Positions 43,197 through 51,743 of a stretch of 64,000 nucleotides of DNA are shown one piece after another. The notes beneath the pieces were generated by a model that had not been told where the DNA came from, made no database searches, and saw only the letters and a program-made list of their open reading frames with translations. The DNA is taken from NCBI RefSeq assembly GCF_004134905.2, contig NZ_SDPQ02000002.1, forward strand, positions 434,001 to 498,000, read 5' to 3'. Origin of the DNA: Aeromicrobium ginsengisoli. Lineage in GTDB: Bacteria; Actinomycetota; Actinomycetes; Propionibacteriales; Nocardioidaceae. Position 1 is the stretch's first letter. Each line of letters begins with the position of its first letter. A program made the translations under genes and the position numbers.

Positions 43197-43735
43197 GACT
43201 TCTCCTGCGGGTCGATGTCGGCACTCGGGGGAAACTCGTTGACGTCGATTGCCGCTCGTGCTCTGCTGATGCGTTTGCGTACGGCGGCCGGGCTGACTCC
43301 CAACAACCGTGCGGCCTCTTCTGCACTCAGTCCGTCCCAGGCGGTCAGCAGGAGAGCTTCTCGCTCCTTCTCGCTGAGCGCGGCCAACCTCTGGAGCGCT
43401 TCAAGGCGTTCCGCGAAGTCCAGGTGGGGACTGCTCTGGCTCGTCACTGCTGTGAGGAGACGGACTCGGTCCTGCAGCCGCCGGCCTCTCTGCAGCGTCC
43501 GTACGTGATTCGCGACGACATGGCGTGCGACGCCCAGCAGCCAGGGGAACGGCGGGTCGCTCATGTGGTCCCACCGCCGCCACGCGATGGTGAACGTCTC
43601 GGCAGCAACGTCGTGGGCATCCGCCGACCCCACGTGGCGGGCCGCGTAGAGGAAGATTCGCGGCATCTCATCACGCCACACGCGCTCGAACGCAAGCTCG
43701 CGGCCCCGGACGTCCAGGAAGTTACTCACAATCAC
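43193..43735 (-). CDS. ECF-type RNA polymerase sigma factor
   Basis: The 180-residue protein has sigma region 2 (about 12-75; DEMPRIFLYAARHVGSADAH, AAETFTIAWRRWDHM, PFPWLLGVARHVVANH) and region 4 (about 112-165; LSEKEREALLLTAWDGLSAEEAARLLGVS, AVRKRISRARAAID). It lacks regions 1.1 and 3, as ECF factors do. Two in-frame GTG codons at 43735 and 43729 are possible starts; no ribosome site decides between them. It is coupled to the membrane protein downstream. No ECF-type promoter (GGAAC...GTT) was found upstream to prove autoregulation. Confidence 0.88.
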   Translation of the reverse strand: MIVSNFLDVRGRELAFERVWRDEMPRIFLYAARHVGSADAHDVAAETFTIAWRRWDHMSDPPFPWLLGVARHVVANHVRTLQRGRRLQDRVRLLTAVTSQSSPHLDFAERLEALQRLAALSEKEREALLLTAWDGLSAEEAARLLGVSPAAVRKRISRARAAIDVNEFPPSADIDPQEKS

Positions 43736-43813
43736 CAGGTGTCCGGCACCGGTGGGTTTGTGACAGCAGGTTCACCACCAGTCGTGACGCCGGTCGCGGG
43801 CTGCGCAGCATTC

Positions 43814-44035
43814 CTACAAGTTGGTCATCTTGGCGCAGGGGAGAGGTATGTGCTTGACCTCGTCGCCGAAGTCGACCTGGGCCGACTGGGTGCCCTGGAG
43901 GCTGACGATGCGGCCGAGGCCGAACGTGTCATGTGAGACGCGTGCCCCGACTTCGTAGACCTCGTCCGCGACCTCTGGTTTCGCCTGGAAGGGACTGGAC
44001 GGGTGGTAGCGGCGTCGCCGCGGTGAAGTTGCCAT
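43814..44035 (-). CDS. Small Tudor-like domain protein (PcrA/UvrD C-terminal type)
   Basis: The 73-residue protein has a basic, disordered front (MATSPRRRRYHPSSPFQ) and a compact beta-barrel segment. In the segment, VGARVSHDTFGLGRIVSLQG and AQVDFGDEVKHIPLP fit the Tudor/SH3-like domain found at the C-terminus of PcrA/UvrD helicases, a protein or RNA polymerase docking module. No helicase is present here, so this is a stand-alone domain. The ATG at 44035 begins the basic segment. A role in binding the transcription or repair machinery is inferred from the fold only. It lies 44 bases downstream of Maf on the same strand. Confidence 0.65.
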   Translation of the reverse strand: MATSPRRRRYHPSSPFQAKPEVADEVYEVGARVSHDTFGLGRIVSLQGTQSAQVDFGDEVKHIPLPCAKMTNL

Positions 44036-44079
44036 CGTCCGTCCAGTCTCCCACTGTTTGCCACGAGAGACCAACGGAT

Positions 44080-44673
44080 TCAGGTCTTCGGCAATGACCA
44101 GAGGTCGGTCCACGCGATCCCGAGGTCACCGACGAGGTCGCGGAGCAGCGGCAGGGAGATCCCCACGACGTTGTGGTGATCGCCCTCGATGGCGGTGATG
44201 AAGGCGCCGCCCAGGCCGTCGATCGTGAACGCCCCGGCAACCTGCAGCGGTTCGCCGGTGGCGACGTACGCGTCGATCTCGGCGTCGCTGATGTCGGCGA
44301 AGTGCACGATCGTCGATGCCGTCTCGACGAACTCCTCGTCGCCACGGCGTACGCAATGACCCGAGTGCAGCACGCCGCTGTGGCCGCGCATGCGGCGCCA
44401 CCGGCCGGCCGCCTCGACCGGTCCCGCGGGCTTGCCGAAGATCTCGCCCTCGAACGCCAGCACCGAGTCGCACCCGATGACCAGGGCGTCTGACTCGACC
44501 TGCGCCGCGACGGTGCGGCACTTGAGCTGCGCCAAGGCAGCGGCGAGGTTGGCGGCGTCGGTCGACGTGATGCGCTCCTCGTCGACGCCGGACACGATGA
44601 CCTCGGGCTCGATCCCGGCCGACCGCAGGGTGGCGAGGCGGGCCGGTGAGGCGGAGGCCAGGACGATCCTCAT
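44080..44673 (-). CDS. maf: Maf-family nucleotide pyrophosphatase
   Basis: The 197-residue cytosolic enzyme would hydrolyse non-canonical or excess nucleoside triphosphates to monophosphates. It begins with the signature LASASPARLATLRSAG (S-S-P-R-R type), then VSGVDEE, VIGCDSVLAFEGEIFGKP with the catalytic Asp, TSTIVHF-like ASTIVHFADIS and the conserved AGAFTIDGLGGAFI. The ATG overlaps the stop of the upstream unknown gene. In M. tuberculosis maf (Rv3282) likewise follows the accD5-accE5 genes. The substrate specificity (dTTP/UTP versus others) is not deduced. Confidence 0.93.
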   Translation of the reverse strand: MRIVLASASPARLATLRSAGIEPEVIVSGVDEERITSTDAANLAAALAQLKCRTVAAQVESDALVIGCDSVLAFEGEIFGKPAGPVEAAGRWRRMRGHSGVLHSGHCVRRGDEEFVETASTIVHFADISDAEIDAYVATGEPLQVAGAFTIDGLGGAFITAIEGDHHNVVGISLPLLRDLVGDLGIAWTDLWSLPKT

Positions 44674-45335
44674 CGCAGAGCTCCTTCGTCGTAGCGCATG
44701 CGGACGACCTCGAGGCGGGGGTCGGCCAGCAGGTCGCCGATCAGCGCCGCTGTGCCACCGACTCCCGTCCATGTGCTCTCGATGTTGGTCGTCACGAACC
44801 AGGCACGGTCGGCGGGCCACATGAGGTTGGGGCTGTTGATGTCTCGGCTGATCGCGTGGCCGTAGCTCGTCGCGCCCCACTCGCCGGCCTCGGCGAGTGC
44901 TCCGCCGAACAGCAGGTAGTCGTGGAAGAACGTGACCTTGGGTCCCTCGAGGACCGAGATCGGGAACGCCGGGGGCACGGGCGGTGGCGGCTTCTCCTTG
45001 CCGAACATCCGGCTCGGCCACCGCGTCGGGCCGCTGAACGCGGTGAGGAAACGCACGGCTTCCCCGCCGTACAGCTCGCCATAGCCGTCCCACAGCCCGA
45101 AGAAGCAGTCGTTGGGGGTGGCGGTGTGCCGGGCCAGGACCTCGCACAGGGCATCGAGCAGATGCTCCTCGAGGTGACCCTCGTAGCGGTCGTCGTCGGG
45201 TCCCATCGGGCTGTGCAGCACCCGGACGTACGACTCGAAGCCCGACGGGCCGAGGTGAGCGCGCAACGCTGTCGGAGCGTCGTCGCCGACGAACCACTCG
45301 GCAGGCGACACGTCCGCGAGCGGGCGCAGCGTCAT
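44670..45335 (-). CDS. Unknown protein, tandem paralogue 1
   Basis: The 221-residue soluble protein starts MTLRPLADVSPAEWFV and ends with LMWPADRAWFVTTNIESTWT and GVGGTAALIGDLL. It shares these motifs, plus FFGLWDGYG and YLLFGGALAE, with the gene upstream, so the two are tandem duplicates (about 45 residues longer in this copy, with a Pro-rich insert near PPPPVPP). The frame continues upstream, but the ATG at 45335 starts the shared sequence and overlaps the paralogue stop as ATGA. No signal peptide is visible. The family is not one I can name; function unknown. Confidence 0.75.
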   Translation of the reverse strand: MTLRPLADVSPAEWFVGDDAPTALRAHLGPSGFESYVRVLHSPMGPDDDRYEGHLEEHLLDALCEVLARHTATPNDCFFGLWDGYGELYGGEAVRFLTAFSGPTRWPSRMFGKEKPPPPVPPAFPISVLEGPKVTFFHDYLLFGGALAEAGEWGATSYGHAISRDINSPNLMWPADRAWFVTTNIESTWTGVGGTAALIGDLLADPRLEVVRMRYDEGALR

Positions 45336-45856
45336 CGGGTCTCCCAGTCGGTCGCGTCGTACGCGGATCGCGTGGCGTCGAGGCCTGGGGCGGCGAGCAC
45401 CTCGTCGACCAGCGCCTGGGTGCCACCTACGCCGATCCAGTCCGGATCGACATCTGCGGCTACGCACCACGCGTGATCGGCCGGCCACATCAGGTGTGGC
45501 GGGTCGCCCTCCCACCTGCCGCTGTCGTCGAGCGCGCCGGCGAACAGGTGGTAGTCGCGCACCGCATGATGCGTCTCCTCGTCGATCACCGAGAACGTCG
45601 TGCCAGTCGGTGGCAGCGGCGGCTCCCATCCACTGCCGTCCCACTGGGCGAAGTAGCAGTCGTCCGCCGTGGTGGTGTGGTGCGGCAGGATGCGGCGCAA
45701 CGTCGTGGTGCTGGCGTCGGTGAGGTCGGGGATCAGCTGCAGTCGTGCGTCCGCGTCGAAGCCCGGTGCGCCCAGGCACACCCTGGTCCACCACGGTGCG
45801 TTCGCCTCGACGAACCACTCGGCTGGCGACACGTCCGCCAACGCGCGCAACGGCAT
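45332..45856 (-). CDS. Unknown protein, tandem paralogue 2
   Basis: The 174-residue soluble protein opens with MPLRALADVSPAEWFVEANA and ends with LMWPADHAWCVAADVDPDWI and GVGGTQALVDEVL, matching the downstream paralogue. YFAQWDGSGW and YHLFAGALDD are also shared. It lacks the central insert of its partner. The conserved Trp- and Asp-rich C-terminal block suggests a ligand- or partner-binding site. It starts three bases after the accE stop codon and is probably in the accD / accE / paralogues / maf operon. Function unknown. Confidence 0.75.
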   Translation of the reverse strand: MPLRALADVSPAEWFVEANAPWWTRVCLGAPGFDADARLQLIPDLTDASTTTLRRILPHHTTTADDCYFAQWDGSGWEPPLPPTGTTFSVIDEETHHAVRDYHLFAGALDDSGRWEGDPPHLMWPADHAWCVAADVDPDWIGVGGTQALVDEVLAAPGLDATRSAYDATDWETR

Positions 45857-45858
45857 CG

Positions 45859-46125
45859 TCAGCCGCCGAAGGCCGACCGGCGCCACAGGTCCGGACCGAC
45901 GCGGTGCGGCGCGCGGGCCATGCGGGCGGGGTGGCCCCACTGCGACCGGACCTTGGGCTCGGTGCGGGCGGCGGCGTGCGCGGCAGCGGCGTTGCGGGCC
46001 GCGACGACCGCCACGAGCGCGGCCAGCTCCTCCGGGGTCAGGTCGCCCTTGACGACCCGCAGGATCGGCTTGTGCGCGGGGGCTTCGACGGGCTCAACCG
46101 GCGAGTCGGGCTTCTCGTCGCTCAC
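45859..46125 (-). CDS. accE: Acyl-CoA carboxylase epsilon subunit
   Basis: The 88-residue protein has a Pro/Glu-rich front ([19 protein letters not shown]), the conserved [22 protein letters not shown] helix and a basic C-terminal tail containing SQWGHP and [10 protein letters not shown]. These are typical of AccE5-like epsilon subunits that stabilise the AccA3-AccD5 carboxylase in actinobacteria. The GTG start overlaps the accD stop as GTGA, so the two are co-translated. Its presence marks the neighbouring AccD as the AccD5/propionyl-type beta subunit rather than AccD4 or AccD6. Confidence 0.88.
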   Translation of the reverse strand: MSDEKPDSPVEPVEAPAHKPILRVVKGDLTPEELAALVAVVAARNAAAAHAAARTEPKVRSQWGHPARMARAPHRVGPDLWRRSAFGG

Positions 46126-47714
46126 AGGGGGATGTTCCCGTGCTTCTTGGGCGGCAGCGTCTCGCGCTTGGTCTTGAGCAGTCGCAGCGCCTTGACGACC
46201 TCGGCGCGGGTCTGCGCGGGCTCGATGACCGCGTCGACGTAGCCGCGCTCGGCCGCGAGGTAGGGGTTGCAGAGCTCGTCCTCGTACGCCGTCATGAGCT
46301 CGGCGCGCTTGGCTTCCGGGTCGTCCGCCGCCGCGATCTCCTTGCGGTAGAGGATGCCGACTGCGCCGGACGCACCGACGACGGCGATCTGGGCCGAGGG
46401 CCAGGCGATGTTGATGTCGGCGCCGAGGTGCTTGGATCCCATCACGTCGTACGCGCCGCCGTACGCCTTGCGGGTGATGACCGTGACGAGCGGGACGGTG
46501 GCCTCGGCGTACGCGTAGATGAGCTTGGCGCCGCGGCGGATGATGCCGTCCCACTCCTGGCCGGTGCCGGGCAGGAAGCCGGGTACGTCGACGAACGTGA
46601 GGACCGGGATGTTGAACGCGTCGCACGTGCGGACGAAGCGGGCCGCCTTCTCCGACGCGTCGATGTCGAGGCAGCCGGCGAGCTGCATCGGCTGGTTGGC
46701 GACGATGCCGACGCTGCGACCCTCGACGCGGCCGTAGCCGATGATGATGTTGGGCGCGAACAGCGGCATGACCTCGAGGAAGTCGCCGTCGTCGACGACC
46801 GACTCGATCACGGTGTGCATGTCGTACGGCTGGTTGGCCGAGTCCGGCACGAGGGTGTTGAGCGCGAGATCGGTCTCGGTGAGCTCGAGGTCGGCGATCT
46901 CGTCGTACGGCTCGGGCTCCTCCATGTTGTTCTGCGGCAGGTAGGAGATCAGCGCCTTGACGTACTCGAGGGCGTCCTCCTCGTCGGCCGCCATGTAGTG
47001 CGCGTTGCCCGACTTGGTGTTGTGCGTGCGGGCGCCGCCGAGGTCCTCCATCGTGACGTCCTCGCCGGTGACGGTCTTGATGATGTCAGGGCCGGTGATG
47101 AACATGTTGGACGTCTTGTCGACCATCACGACGAAGTCGGTGACGGCGGGGGAGTAGACGTGGCCGCCGGCGTTGGTGCCCATGATCAGCGAGATCTGCG
47201 GGATGACGCCCGAGGCGTGCACGTTGCGCTTGAAGATCTCGCCATAGAGGCCGAGCGAGACGACGCCCTCCTGGATGCGTGCGCCGGCGCCTTCGTTGAT
47301 GCCGATGATGGGGCAGCCGGACTTGATCGCGAGGTCCATGACCTTGGTGATCTTCTCGCCGTAGACCTGCCCGAGGCTGCCGCCGAAGATCGAGAAGTCC
47401 TGGCTGAAGACACACACCTGGCGGCCGTCGATCGTGCCGTAGCCGGTGATGACACCGTCGCCGAGAGGCCGGTTCTCCTGCAGCCCGAACGCCGTGCTGC
47501 GGTGCCGGGCGAGGGCGTCGAGCTCGACGAACGAGCCCTCGTCGAGGAGGTCCTCGATGCGCTGACGAGCGGATCCGCGGCCCTTCTTGGCCTGCTTCTC
47601 CGCCGCGCGCTCGGCCATGTCGACCGTGGCTTCCTTCTGGCGTCGCTGGAAGTCAGCGAGCTTGCCGGCGGTCGTGTGGAGCTCGGGATGGGCTTCGATC
47701 TCGTGTTCGGTCAC
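46122..47714 (-). CDS. accD5: Acyl-CoA (propionyl-CoA) carboxylase beta subunit
   Basis: The 530-residue carboxyltransferase moves the carboxyl group from biotin on AccA3 to acyl-CoA. Both crotonase-like halves are visible, with acyl-CoA site [13 protein letters not shown] and [11 protein letters not shown] in the N half, and [24 protein letters not shown] plus [15 protein letters not shown] in the C half. Length and context (accE, birA, PH protein) equal the M. tuberculosis accD5 region, so propionyl-CoA is the likely substrate. The GTG at 47714 lacks a ribosome site, and TACGCT (47722-47727) sits at leaderless spacing. It is divergent from birA in a 51-base gap. Confidence 0.93.
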   Translation of the reverse strand: MTEHEIEAHPELHTTAGKLADFQRRQKEATVDMAERAAEKQAKKGRGSARQRIEDLLDEGSFVELDALARHRSTAFGLQENRPLGDGVITGYGTIDGRQVCVFSQDFSIFGGSLGQVYGEKITKVMDLAIKSGCPIIGINEGAGARIQEGVVSLGLYGEIFKRNVHASGVIPQISLIMGTNAGGHVYSPAVTDFVVMVDKTSNMFITGPDIIKTVTGEDVTMEDLGGARTHNTKSGNAHYMAADEEDALEYVKALISYLPQNNMEEPEPYDEIADLELTETDLALNTLVPDSANQPYDMHTVIESVVDDGDFLEVMPLFAPNIIIGYGRVEGRSVGIVANQPMQLAGCLDIDASEKAARFVRTCDAFNIPVLTFVDVPGFLPGTGQEWDGIIRRGAKLIYAYAEATVPLVTVITRKAYGGAYDVMGSKHLGADINIAWPSAQIAVVGASGAVGILYRKEIAAADDPEAKRAELMTAYEDELCNPYLAAERGYVDAVIEPAQTRAEVVKALRLLKTKRETLPPKKHGNIPL

Positions 47715-47721
47715 GGGGGTC

Positions 47722-47727
47722 AGCGTA
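47722..47727 (-). promoter_or_regulatory. -10 box TACGCT of accD
   Basis: TACGCT on the minus strand ends eight bases before the GTG at 47714. The divergent birA start is 51 bases away, so the two promoters must overlap. Confidence 0.45.
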
Positions 47728-47765
47728 ACGATCAGAGGCTCTGACCGGTATGTGAGTCTGTTCTC

Positions 47766-48575
47766 ATGACTTATCGCGACCTGGACCGACCGCCTCTCGA
47801 CGCCGCTGCCCTGCGCGCGGCCGTCGCCGGCCCGGGCCGGTTCTGGACCGACATCGTCGTCACCACCGAGACCGGCAGCACGAACGCCGACGTCGCAGCG
47901 GCCGCGCGGGCCGGGGCGCCGGAGGGCACGGTGCACACAACCGATCTGCAGACCGCCGGCCGCGGCCGCCTCGACCGGGCGTGGGAGTCGCCGGCCGGCT
48001 CCGGCGTCATCGTCTCGGTGCTGCTGCGCCCCGACGGCGTACCAGCCGCGCGATGGGTCTGGCTGCCCCTGCTGGTCGGCCTTGCCGTCGACGCGACGGT
48101 GCATGAGTGCGGTGTCGAGTCGGGGCTCAAGTGGCCCAACGACGTGCTGGTCGACGGTCGCAAGATCGCCGGCATCCTGCTCGAGCGGGTCGACACGCCG
48201 CAGGGCTCGGCGGCGATCATCGGTGTCGGGCTCAACGTGTCGCTGCGCCGGGACGAGCTGCCGGTGGAGACCGCGACGTCCTTGGCGCTCGAAGGCGCGA
48301 CCGAGACCGATCGCACGATCGTCCTTCGCGCGTTCCTGCGCAACCTCGAGGCGCTCTACCGCGCCTGGGCCGCGGCCGGCGGCGATCCAGGCTCCGGCAT
48401 CCGTGACTCGTACGTCCGGCGGTGCGTCACGTTGGGCACGCGGGTGCGGGTCAGCCTCCCGGACGGCAACGCGCTCGAGGGCCAGGCGACGGGAATCGAC
48501 GAGCTCGGCCGCCTGCTGGTCGACGGCCAGGCCATCAGCGCGGGCGATATCACCCACGTGCGACCGGCCACGTGA
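47766..48575 (+). CDS. birA: Biotin--[biotin carboxyl carrier protein] ligase, monofunctional
   Basis: The 269-residue enzyme adenylates biotin and transfers it to the BCCP lysine (AccA3 K551 here). Key motifs are [15 protein letters not shown], the biotinoyl-AMP loop [32 protein letters not shown] and [10 protein letters not shown]-terminal SH3-like domain follows ([14 protein letters not shown]). It has no N-terminal winged-helix domain, so it is not the repressor type. It is divergent from accD, giving the ligase and its client carboxylase a shared control region. GAGTCT lies at leaderless spacing before the ATG, but is a weak -10. Confidence 0.94.
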   Translation: MTYRDLDRPPLDAAALRAAVAGPGRFWTDIVVTTETGSTNADVAAAARAGAPEGTVHTTDLQTAGRGRLDRAWESPAGSGVIVSVLLRPDGVPAARWVWLPLLVGLAVDATVHECGVESGLKWPNDVLVDGRKIAGILLERVDTPQGSAAIIGVGLNVSLRRDELPVETATSLALEGATETDRTIVLRAFLRNLEALYRAWAAAGGDPGSGIRDSYVRRCVTLGTRVRVSLPDGNALEGQATGIDELGRLLVDGQAISAGDITHVRPAT

Positions 48576-48588
48576 GAAAATTACAAGC

Positions 48589-49101
48589 ATGAGCCTTCCG
48601 CGCAAGCTGATGATCGATGGCGAACAGGTCATCGCCACGACCCGCACCCACGTCAAGGTGCTGTTCCTGCCCTTCCTGATCCTGCTCGTCGTGGCCGGCA
48701 TCGGAGGCTGGGCGATCAGCGAGGTGGGCGACTCCGGCAGCGGCGTCCCGCGCTGGATCGTCGTCGCCGCGATGGTCGTCCTGATCCTGTGGGGCTCGGT
48801 CCTGCCGTTCCTCAAGTGGCTGACCTGGACCTACACGCTGACCAACAAGCGCATCGTCGAGCAGAAGGGGTTGCTGACCCGTACGGGCCGGGTCATCCCG
48901 CTGAGCCGCATCAACGACGTCGCGTTCGAGAAGAACCTCAACGACCGCATCCTCGGTTGCGGCACGCTGATCATCCACGACGCCAGCGAGCAGGCCGGGC
49001 TCGAGCTCAACGACATCCCGCACATCGAGGCGTTCCACCGCACCGTGACCAACCTCGTGTTCGAGAAGCACGACAAGACGGCGACGGATGAGTCGGTCTG
49101 A
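48589..49101 (+). CDS. PH-domain (DUF304-type) membrane protein
   Basis: The 170-residue protein has two transmembrane helices (about 24-46 and 54-76) in its first half. A bacterial PH-like domain follows ([36 protein letters not shown]). Such domains sit on the cytoplasmic membrane face and occur next to birA/accD5 in many actinobacteria (Rv3278c in M. tuberculosis). The frame extends upstream through birA, but the ATG at 48589 starts the conserved sequence, 13 bases after the birA stop. Its end overlaps the adenylate cyclase start by 14 bases. Biochemical role unknown. Confidence 0.85.
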   Translation: MSLPRKLMIDGEQVIATTRTHVKVLFLPFLILLVVAGIGGWAISEVGDSGSGVPRWIVVAAMVVLILWGSVLPFLKWLTWTYTLTNKRIVEQKGLLTRTGRVIPLSRINDVAFEKNLNDRILGCGTLIIHDASEQAGLELNDIPHIEAFHRTVTNLVFEKHDKTATDESV

Positions 49102-50077
49102 GCTTCGTGACGAGCTCGCGCGCCTGATCCTGGGCGGCGAGCTGACCCTCAGCAGCTCCGAGGTCGCCGACAAGGGTGGGTTGAGCCTCGAGGACGGCCA
49201 GCGGTTGTGGCGTGCCCTCGGGTTCCCCGACACCGGCGACGCCATCGCGTACGGCGAGCCGGATGTCGCGGCCGTGGCGACGGTCGCGGCGGCGATCGAG
49301 TCGGGCACGCTCGACGAGGAGACCGTCTACCGCATCACGCGCGCCCTCGGCACCACGATGTCGCGGCTCGCCGACTGGCAGGTCTCGACGCTGGTCGACC
49401 AGGTCGAGCTGGACGTCCAGGGCGGCAAGTCCCCCAGCCGGCTCGGTGCTGCCATCGGCCTGGCGACCGACGTCGCACCGAGCTTCGAGCAGCTCATGAT
49501 CTATGCCTGGCGGCGCCATCTCGCGGCTGCGGCTGCGCGGATCGAGGCACTGGGGGCGGCCGACGAAGAGCTGCTGTCGACCGTCATGACGGTCGGCTTC
49601 GCGGATCTCTCGCGGTTCACCTCGTTGTCCAACGAGCTCGACGACTCGACCCTCGGTGCCCTGGTCGAGAACTTCGAGACCCGCTGCACCGACATCGTCA
49701 CGGCCCACGGCGGACGGGTCGTCAAGACCCTCGGCGACGCCGTCCTGTTCGTGATCGGTGATGCCCGTGAAGGCACGCGCACCGCGCTCGACCTGGTCAG
49801 CCAGATCGCGTCGCGCGACGACATGCCCGACATCCGTGTGGGGCTGGCGACCGGCTCGGCGATCAGCCGGCTCGGCGACGTCTTCGGCCCCCCGGTCAAT
49901 CTCGCCGCACGCCTGTCGCACGTCGCGCGCAGCAACCGCGTGCTGATCGACGCGGCCACGGCCGCGACCCTGGGCGACGAGTTCGACACCCGCACGTTGC
50001 CGCCCCGGCCGCTGCGCGGGTTCGGCAACGTCTCGCCCATCACGGTGAGCGAACGCCGCGGCTTCCGCTCCCGATAG
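49088..50077 (+). CDS. Class III adenylate cyclase with N-terminal regulatory domain
   Basis: The 329-residue protein has a helical front (about 1-150; LILGGELTLSSSEVADKGGLS, TRALGTTMSRLADWQ) similar in kind to the autoinhibitory domain of the pH-responsive M. tuberculosis cyclase Rv1264. A class III catalytic domain follows (about 160-329). MTVGFADLSRFT holds the first metal Asp, HGGRVVKTLGDAVLFV the second, and VFGPPVNLAARLS the transition-state Asn/Arg. No membrane helix is present. It would make cAMP from ATP. The ATG lies inside the 3' end of the PH-domain gene, so translation is likely coupled. Confidence 0.9.
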   Translation: MSRSELRDELARLILGGELTLSSSEVADKGGLSLEDGQRLWRALGFPDTGDAIAYGEPDVAAVATVAAAIESGTLDEETVYRITRALGTTMSRLADWQVSTLVDQVELDVQGGKSPSRLGAAIGLATDVAPSFEQLMIYAWRRHLAAAAARIEALGAADEELLSTVMTVGFADLSRFTSLSNELDDSTLGALVENFETRCTDIVTAHGGRVVKTLGDAVLFVIGDAREGTRTALDLVSQIASRDDMPDIRVGLATGSAISRLGDVFGPPVNLAARLSHVARSNRVLIDAATAATLGDEFDTRTLPPRPLRGFGNVSPITVSERRGFRSR

Positions 50078-50080
50078 GCT
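50075..50080 (+). promoter_or_regulatory. -10 box TAGGCT of purK-purE
   Basis: TAGGCT ends seven bases before the GTG at 50087 and overlaps the stop of the cyclase gene. It suggests a leaderless purK-purE transcript. Confidence 0.55.
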
Positions 50081-50086
50081 GGCGTC

Positions 50087-51223
50087 GTGCCTTCACCCCA
50101 GCTCGCGGTCATCGGTGGTGGACAGCTGGCTCGCATGATGCAGCAGGCCGCGATCGGCCTCGGCATCCGCATCCGGCTCCTTGCCGAGGCGCCCGACGTC
50201 TCGGCCGCCCAGGTCGTCCCTGACCACGTCGTCGGCGACTACACCGATCTCGACACGCTGCGTGCGATCGTGGCCGACGCGCCGGTCGTGACGTTCGACC
50301 ATGAGCACGTGCCGCCCGAGCATCTCCGCGCCCTCGAGGCCGAGGGGCACGCCTGCCGGCCGGGGCCCCACGCGCTGCTGTACGCCCAGGACAAGGGCGA
50401 CATGCGAGAGCGTCTCTCCGGCATGGGCATCCCTGCTCCTTCCTGGGTCGCACTGCCGTCTCACGGCGGGCTCGAGGCGCTTGCTGAGTTCGGCTTCCCC
50501 GCTGTGGTCAAGACGACCCGCGGCGGCTATGACGGCAAGGGCGTGTGGGTCGTACGTTCGACCGCCGACGCCGCGGAGGCGTTCTCCTCGGACCGCCCGC
50601 TGCTGGCCGAGGAGCTCGTCGACTTCACGCGCGAGCTGTCGGCGCTCGTCGCCCGTTCGCCGTCCGGCGAGGTGCGCACCTATCCGGTCGTCGAGTCGCG
50701 CCAGGCCGACGGCGTGTGTGCCGAGGTCATCGCCCCGGCCCCTTCGCTGGACCCCGCGCTCGACGCCGAGGCCCGCGCCATGGCCGAGCGCATCGCGACC
50801 GAGCTCGACGTCACCGGCATCCTCGCCGTCGAGCTGTTCGAGACCACCGACGGTCGGCTGCTGGTCAACGAGCTGGCGATGCGCCCGCACAACACGGGGC
50901 ACTGGTCGATCGACGGAGCCGTCACGAGCCAGTTCGAGAACCACCTGCGGGCGGTTCTCGACCTGCCACTGGGCGCCACCGATGCTCGTGCGCCGTGGTC
51001 CGTGATGGTCAACATCCTGGGTGGCGCCGTCGAGGACCTCGAGGCCCAGCGTGCCGTCGTCCTGGCCGCCGAGCCGGACGTCAAGATCCACCTCTACGGC
51101 AAGTCCGTCAAGGCCGGCCGCAAGGTGGGCCACGTGACGGCGTACGGACCAGATCTCGACGACGTGCTCGCCCGGGCCCGCCGTTCAGCCGCACTGTTCA
51201 CCACAGGAGTGACCCATGACTGA
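50087..51223 (+). CDS. purK: N5-carboxyaminoimidazole ribonucleotide synthase
   Basis: The 378-residue ATP-grasp enzyme makes N5-CAIR from AIR, bicarbonate and ATP in purine biosynthesis. It has a nucleotide-binding front ([20 protein letters not shown]), [15 protein letters not shown]-grasp residues in [35 protein letters not shown] and the C-terminal [32 protein letters not shown] (family signature). The GTG start is set by TAGGCT at leaderless spacing. It overlaps purE by eight bases. The purK-purE-acyl-CoA dehydrogenase order is the same as around M. tuberculosis Rv3274c-Rv3276c. Confidence 0.96.
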   Translation: MPSPQLAVIGGGQLARMMQQAAIGLGIRIRLLAEAPDVSAAQVVPDHVVGDYTDLDTLRAIVADAPVVTFDHEHVPPEHLRALEAEGHACRPGPHALLYAQDKGDMRERLSGMGIPAPSWVALPSHGGLEALAEFGFPAVVKTTRGGYDGKGVWVVRSTADAAEAFSSDRPLLAEELVDFTRELSALVARSPSGEVRTYPVVESRQADGVCAEVIAPAPSLDPALDAEARAMAERIATELDVTGILAVELFETTDGRLLVNELAMRPHNTGHWSIDGAVTSQFENHLRAVLDLPLGATDARAPWSVMVNILGGAVEDLEAQRAVVLAAEPDVKIHLYGKSVKAGRKVGHVTAYGPDLDDVLARARRSAALFTTGVTHD

Positions 51224-51737
51224 TCGCACCACCGCACGCGTCGGGATCGTGATGGGCTCGGACTCCGACTGGCCGACGATGGAGGCGGCGGCAACGGCAC
51301 TCGGCGAGTTCGGCATCCCCTACGAGGCCGATGTCGTCTCGGCCCACCGCATGCCCGACGAGATGCTGGCGTACGGCCGCGAGGCCCATGCGCGGGGCAT
51401 CGAGGTCATCATCGCCGGCGCCGGGGGAGCCGCCCACCTGCCCGGCATGCTCGCCGCCGTCACGCCGTTGCCGGTCATCGGCGTCCCGGTCGCGCTCAAG
51501 CACCTCGACGGCATGGACTCGCTGCTGTCGATCGTCCAGATGCCGGCCGGCGTGCCGGTGGCCACGGTGTCGATCGGCAACGCCCGCAACGCCGGCCTGC
51601 TCGCCGTACGCATCCTGGCGACCGGCGATGCGGAGCTGACGGAGCGGATGCTCGCGTTCCAGGCCGATCTCGCCGACATCGCCCGCGCCAAGGGCGAGAA
51701 GATTCGCAACCCCTCCGGTGGCCTCGGCTTCCGCTGA
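51216..51737 (+). CDS. purE: N5-carboxyaminoimidazole ribonucleotide mutase
   Basis: The 173-residue class I PurE rearranges N5-CAIR to CAIR. The signature [32 protein letters not shown] with the active-site His, and the [24 protein letters not shown] loop are all intact. CAGGAG, inside the purK end, is the ribosome site for the ATG at 51216. The gene is expressed with purK and converges with a PPOX-type flavoprotein six bases further. Confidence 0.96.
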   Translation: MTDRTTARVGIVMGSDSDWPTMEAAATALGEFGIPYEADVVSAHRMPDEMLAYGREAHARGIEVIIAGAGGAAHLPGMLAAVTPLPVIGVPVALKHLDGMDSLLSIVQMPAGVPVATVSIGNARNAGLLAVRILATGDAELTERMLAFQADLADIARAKGEKIRNPSGGLGFR

Positions 51738-51743
51738 CGCCTG

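Noticed and set aside
46140-47744. A 534-codon plus-strand frame opposite accD
   Set aside because: Shadow of accD, which has full-length family motifs on the other strand.
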